From positions 1-17,116 of the forward strand of contig JAFTUB010000070.1 in the NCBI GenBank assembly GCA_017466495.1: DNA of 17,116 nucleotides. Direction: 5' to 3'. Origin of the DNA: Clostridia bacterium (GTDB lineage: Bacteria; Bacillota; Clostridia; Oscillospirales; CAG-272). The position numbers and the translations under genes were made by a program. This document shows positions 15,160 through 17,116 of the stretch, in pieces (the stretch's first letter is position 1; each line of letters starts with the position of its first letter). The notes beneath the pieces were generated by a model. It did not search any database. It saw only the letters and a list, made by a program, of their open reading frames with translations, and was not told where the DNA came from.

Positions 15160-15205
15160 CGGCTTGGGGCATTTTTGCGTCTTTAGTTGATAAATTTGCG
15201 TGTTT

Positions 15206-15973
15206 TTACCGGGGAGAGGGAAGGTGTGTCCCCTCAGTTTTGTTGAGATTTTCCATAATAGAAAACGGAAGTGCGGCATCGGAGACGATAGCATCAATTT
15301 CGCTGACGGTGCCCATGTTGTAGAGACAGCACTTCCCGATTTTACCGCTGTCGCAGAGCAGAACCTTTTGTGCCGCGCAGGTGAACATCACTTTGCGCAG
15401 ATTGGCTTCTTCAATGGCGTTGTCGGTCATGCGGCCATCAAGATCCAGCCCCCGGCAGGAGAAAAACAGAATATCCGCATTGAAGTTCCGCACAAAAGCT
15501 TCTGCCTGTTCTCCCACATAGGAGTAGGAGTGAATGATCATCTGTCCGCCGGTGCAGAAGGTTCTGATGTTTGCTTCAGCCAGCATCACCGCCGTTTTGG
15601 CACCGCTGGTGATGACGGTCAGATTTTTGTGCTGCGCTAAATGAGGTACCAGGTGGTAGGCGCTGGTGGAGCCGTCCAGCATGACGGTCATACCGTCCTC
15701 GATCCGGGCGGCAGCGCGGCGGGCGATCTCCAGCTTGGTGTCGCTCTTTTCGGCAACACGCAGAGAAAAGGGGGTCTCGGAGAAGGCGGTGGACAGATTC
15801 AGCATGGCGCCGCCGTACATTTTGGTGATGATGCCCCGGTTATGCAGTGCGGTGAGATCACGCCGGATGGTGGGCTCACTGACATACAGCTTTGCGGCCA
15901 GTGCCTTGACCCCAATGTCGGGATCGCGTTTCAACTCCTCGATGATTCTGCGCTGCCGTTCGCCGATCAGCAT
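15206..15973 (-). CDS. DeoR/GlpR-family transcriptional regulator
   Basis: A 255-residue repressor-type protein. The N-terminal winged helix-turn-helix covers about residues 5-57 (RQRRIIEELKRD ... VSEPTIRRDLTALHNRGIITKMYGGA). The C-terminal DeoR sensor domain has the sugar-phosphate binding features DGSTSAYHL (100-108), TSGAKTA near 120 and SCRGLDLDG. These regulators usually bind a phosphorylated sugar or polyol intermediate and release DNA. The second of two nearby ATGs (15973) was chosen because GAGGAGG is eight bases from it but only two from the first (15979). It is divergent from a sorbose-phosphate-reductase-like gene and upstream of the glycerol-1-phosphate dehydrogenase gene, both with promoters of similar sequence, so it probably controls both. 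No terminator is seen after it. Confidence 0.92.
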   Translation of the reverse strand: MLIGERQRRIIEELKRDPDIGVKALAAKLYVSEPTIRRDLTALHNRGIITKMYGGAMLNLSTAFSETPFSLRVAEKSDTKLEIARRAAARIEDGMTVMLDGSTSAYHLVPHLAQHKNLTVITSGAKTAVMLAEANIRTFCTGGQMIIHSYSYVGEQAEAFVRNFNADILFFSCRGLDLDGRMTDNAIEEANLRKVMFTCAAQKVLLCDSGKIGKCCLYNMGTVSEIDAIVSDAALPFSIMENLNKTEGTHLPSPR

Positions 15974-15981
15974 TTGCATTC

Positions 15982-15988
15982 CCTCCTC
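15982..15988 (-). promoter_or_regulatory. Ribosome binding site deciding the DeoR start
   Basis: GAGGAGG on the minus strand, eight bases before ATG 15973 and only two before ATG 15979. The spacing makes the shorter protein the likely product. Confidence 0.75.
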
Positions 15989-16021
15989 GGTGATTTGGTG
16001 TGATGATTGATGATTGTTTCT

Positions 16022-16061
16022 GCGTAAAAAAATGATTATTTTTCGAAAAACGCAAAAAATA
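16022..16061. promoter_or_regulatory. Candidate operator: A/T-rich palindromes between the divergent genes
   Basis: This stretch holds a perfect 12-base palindrome TTTTTCGAAAAA (16039-16050), an imperfect 23-base palindrome from CGTAAAAAAATG to ATTATTTTTCG (16023-16045, 9 of 11 pairs), and ACGCAAAAA (16050-16058), which recurs upstream of the glycerol-1-phosphate dehydrogenase promoter. It lies in the leader of the DeoR transcript and just upstream of the dehydrogenase on the other strand, a place suited to autoregulation and divergent control. Binding by DeoR is inferred. Confidence 0.45.
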
Positions 16062-16096
16062 TTGACTTTTTGATTAATTTATGATTAGATTATAGT
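16062..16096 (+). promoter_or_regulatory. Probable promoter of the sorbose-phosphate-reductase-like gene
   Basis: On the plus strand TTGACT (16062-16067) is followed at 18 bases by TAGATT (16086-16091); TTGATT (16070-16075) with TATAGT (16091-16096) at 15 bases is an alternative. Either version overlaps the -10 region of the opposite DeoR promoter, so the two would compete for polymerase. The exact boxes are uncertain. Confidence 0.45.
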
Positions 16097-16117
16097 ATAG
16101 ATTTTTTCGTTTGTCAA
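16089..16117 (-). promoter_or_regulatory. Perfect sigma-A promoter of the DeoR gene
   Basis: On the minus strand TTGACA (16112-16117) and TATAAT (16089-16094) are separated by exactly 17 bases. Expected start is near 16082, about 110 bases before the DeoR start codon. The spacer begins AAACGAAAAAA, close to the AAAGAAAAAAA of the other consensus promoter in this locus. Confidence 0.9.
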
Positions 16118-16143
16118 CCATTCATTGAAAAAGGAGAACAGAG

Positions 16144-17116
16144 ATGAAAACAACAGCAGTCAGACTGCACGGTGAAATGGATGTTCGGATCAGTGAGATT
16201 GAGCTGCCCAAGACAGGGAAGGGCGAGCTGCTGATGCGGGTAGTTGCCGACTCAGTGTGTGCTTCTACCTATAAGGCTGTCAAACAGGGAAGCCGGCACA
16301 AGCGCGTTCCCGACGGCATTGAGGAAAATCCCGTGATCATCGGCCATGAGATGTGCGGTGAGATCGTGGAGGTGGGCGAGGGCCTGGAGAACGAGTGGCA
16401 GGTGGGCCAGAGGATCGTCATTCAGCCGGCGCTGAAGCTGGAGAGCGGCTTTGACCCCGGCTATTCCTACACCACCTTTGGCGGCAATACCGTTTATACC
16501 CTCATTCCCCCCATTGCCCTGGAGCGGGGATGCGTTGTCCCCTACCGCGGCGAGAATTATTTCGAGGGCGCACTGGTGGAGCCGCTTGGCTGTATTCTGC
16601 GCGGCTTCAAGGGTTTCTACCACACCGATTACTCCACCTACACCCGTACCGACGGTGCCAAGCGCGGCGGAAAGCTGGCCATCCTTGGCGGTGCAGGCCC
16701 CATGGGTATCGGCGCAGTTCTGCTGGCCATCGGTTATGCCGGGGTGAGCGAGGTCGTGGTGACCGACATTAACGCCGAGCGACTGGCTTATGCCGAGCAG
16801 AAATGCACGGTGGAATATGCCGCATCCCGAGGCTGCAAGCTGACCTACATCAACACCGCCGACATGGCGGACCCCTCCGCTGAGCTGATCGCCCTGTCCG
16901 AGGGCGGCTTTGACGATGTTTTCGTTATGGTTCCCGTAGCCGGGCTCTTCACCATGGCCGAGCAGATCTGCCGGGAGGACGGCTGTGTGAACTTCTTCGC
17001 AGGCCCCCCTGTACATGATCTGCAGGGTTCCCTGAACCTTTACCGCGTGCACTATGACGGCATCCATGTGGTGGGCACCGCGGGCAGTATTCCCGAGGAT
17101 ACGGTGGAAACCATCC
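16144..17116 (+). CDS. Zinc-dependent medium-chain dehydrogenase, L-sorbose-1-phosphate reductase-like (3' end outside window)
   Basis: The frame is open from ATG 16144 to the window end, 324 residues so far. The N-terminal catalytic domain has the pattern DSVCASTYKAVKQGSRHKRVP (36-56), IIGHE (65-69) and LVEPLGC (144-150), which from memory matches SorE-type L-sorbose-1-phosphate reductases closely. Cys39, His68, Glu69 and Glu146 are the expected catalytic zinc region. The four-Cys structural zinc loop of classical alcohol dehydrogenases is missing. The cofactor domain has LGGAGPMGIG (181-190) and Asp208 at the end of beta 2, which favours NAD(H). It would interconvert a keto-sugar phosphate and a hexitol phosphate in the cytoplasm; the exact substrate is not certain. 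AAGGAG lies nine bases before the start. It is divergent from the DeoR gene. Confidence 0.87.
   Translation, partial: MKTTAVRLHGEMDVRISEIELPKTGKGELLMRVVADSVCASTYKAVKQGSRHKRVPDGIEENPVIIGHEMCGEIVEVGEGLENEWQVGQRIVIQPALKLESGFDPGYSYTTFGGNTVYTLIPPIALERGCVVPYRGENYFEGALVEPLGCILRGFKGFYHTDYSTYTRTDGAKRGGKLAILGGAGPMGIGAVLLAIGYAGVSEVVVTDINAERLAYAEQKCTVEYAASRGCKLTYINTADMADPSAELIALSEGGFDDVFVMVPVAGLFTMAEQICREDGCVNFFAGPPVHDLQGSLNLYRVHYDGIHVVGTAGSIPEDTVETI

Overview
The window looks like a chromosomal stretch from a Gram-positive anaerobe of the Clostridia, probably gut-associated. This is inferred from the strong AGGAGG-type ribosome binding sites, the near-consensus sigma-A promoters, the intrinsic terminators, and the protein types (Opp-type peptide transporter, DUF3899-like membrane protein, DHHW/MBOAT pair, AraM-type glycerol-1-phosphate dehydrogenase). 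The species cannot be named from the sequence. No rRNA, tRNA, CRISPR array, transposase or phage gene was seen.

Region 1 (1-7533, plus strand) is an Opp/Dpp-type ABC importer operon. It holds the 3' end of a family-5 substrate-binding protein, a terminator and structured intergenic RNA, then permease OppB, permease OppC, ATPase OppD, ATPase OppF and a small DUF3899-like membrane protein, ending at a bidirectional terminator (7500-7533). OppC, OppD and OppF are all much longer than usual because of internal insertions: about 190 residues outside the membrane in OppC, about 390 in the OppD helical region, and about 80 in OppF between Walker A and the Q-loop. All catalytic motifs are intact.

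Region 2 (7698-10925, minus strand) is a three-gene operon transcribed leftwards from a clear promoter at 10897-10925: an SGNH/GDSL esterase, a Gfo/Idh/MocA-family oxidoreductase and a glycerophosphodiester phosphodiesterase. It probably breaks down a decorated sugar or glycerophosphodiester, but the substrate is not visible. The 164 bases between 7534 and 7697 hold nothing recognisable.

Region 3 (10935-13703, minus strand) is a two-gene unit with its own extended -10 promoter and terminator: an AlgI-like MBOAT acyltransferase and a DHHW-family SGNH protein. Together they should acylate (most likely acetylate) a cell-surface polymer.

Region 4 (13740-17116) is a catabolic locus. It has a minus-strand glycerol-1-phosphate dehydrogenase with a C-terminal frameshift, a minus-strand DeoR-family repressor, and a divergent plus-strand zinc-dependent dehydrogenase resembling L-sorbose-1-phosphate reductase, cut by the window end. 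The dehydrogenase and regulator genes are served by two perfect TTGACA-N17-TATAAT promoters that share sequence in their spacers, and the divergent region is rich in A/T palindromes suited to DeoR binding. The likely logic is that DeoR senses a phosphorylated sugar or polyol and controls both dehydrogenases, which would feed carbon towards dihydroxyacetone phosphate or a hexitol phosphate.
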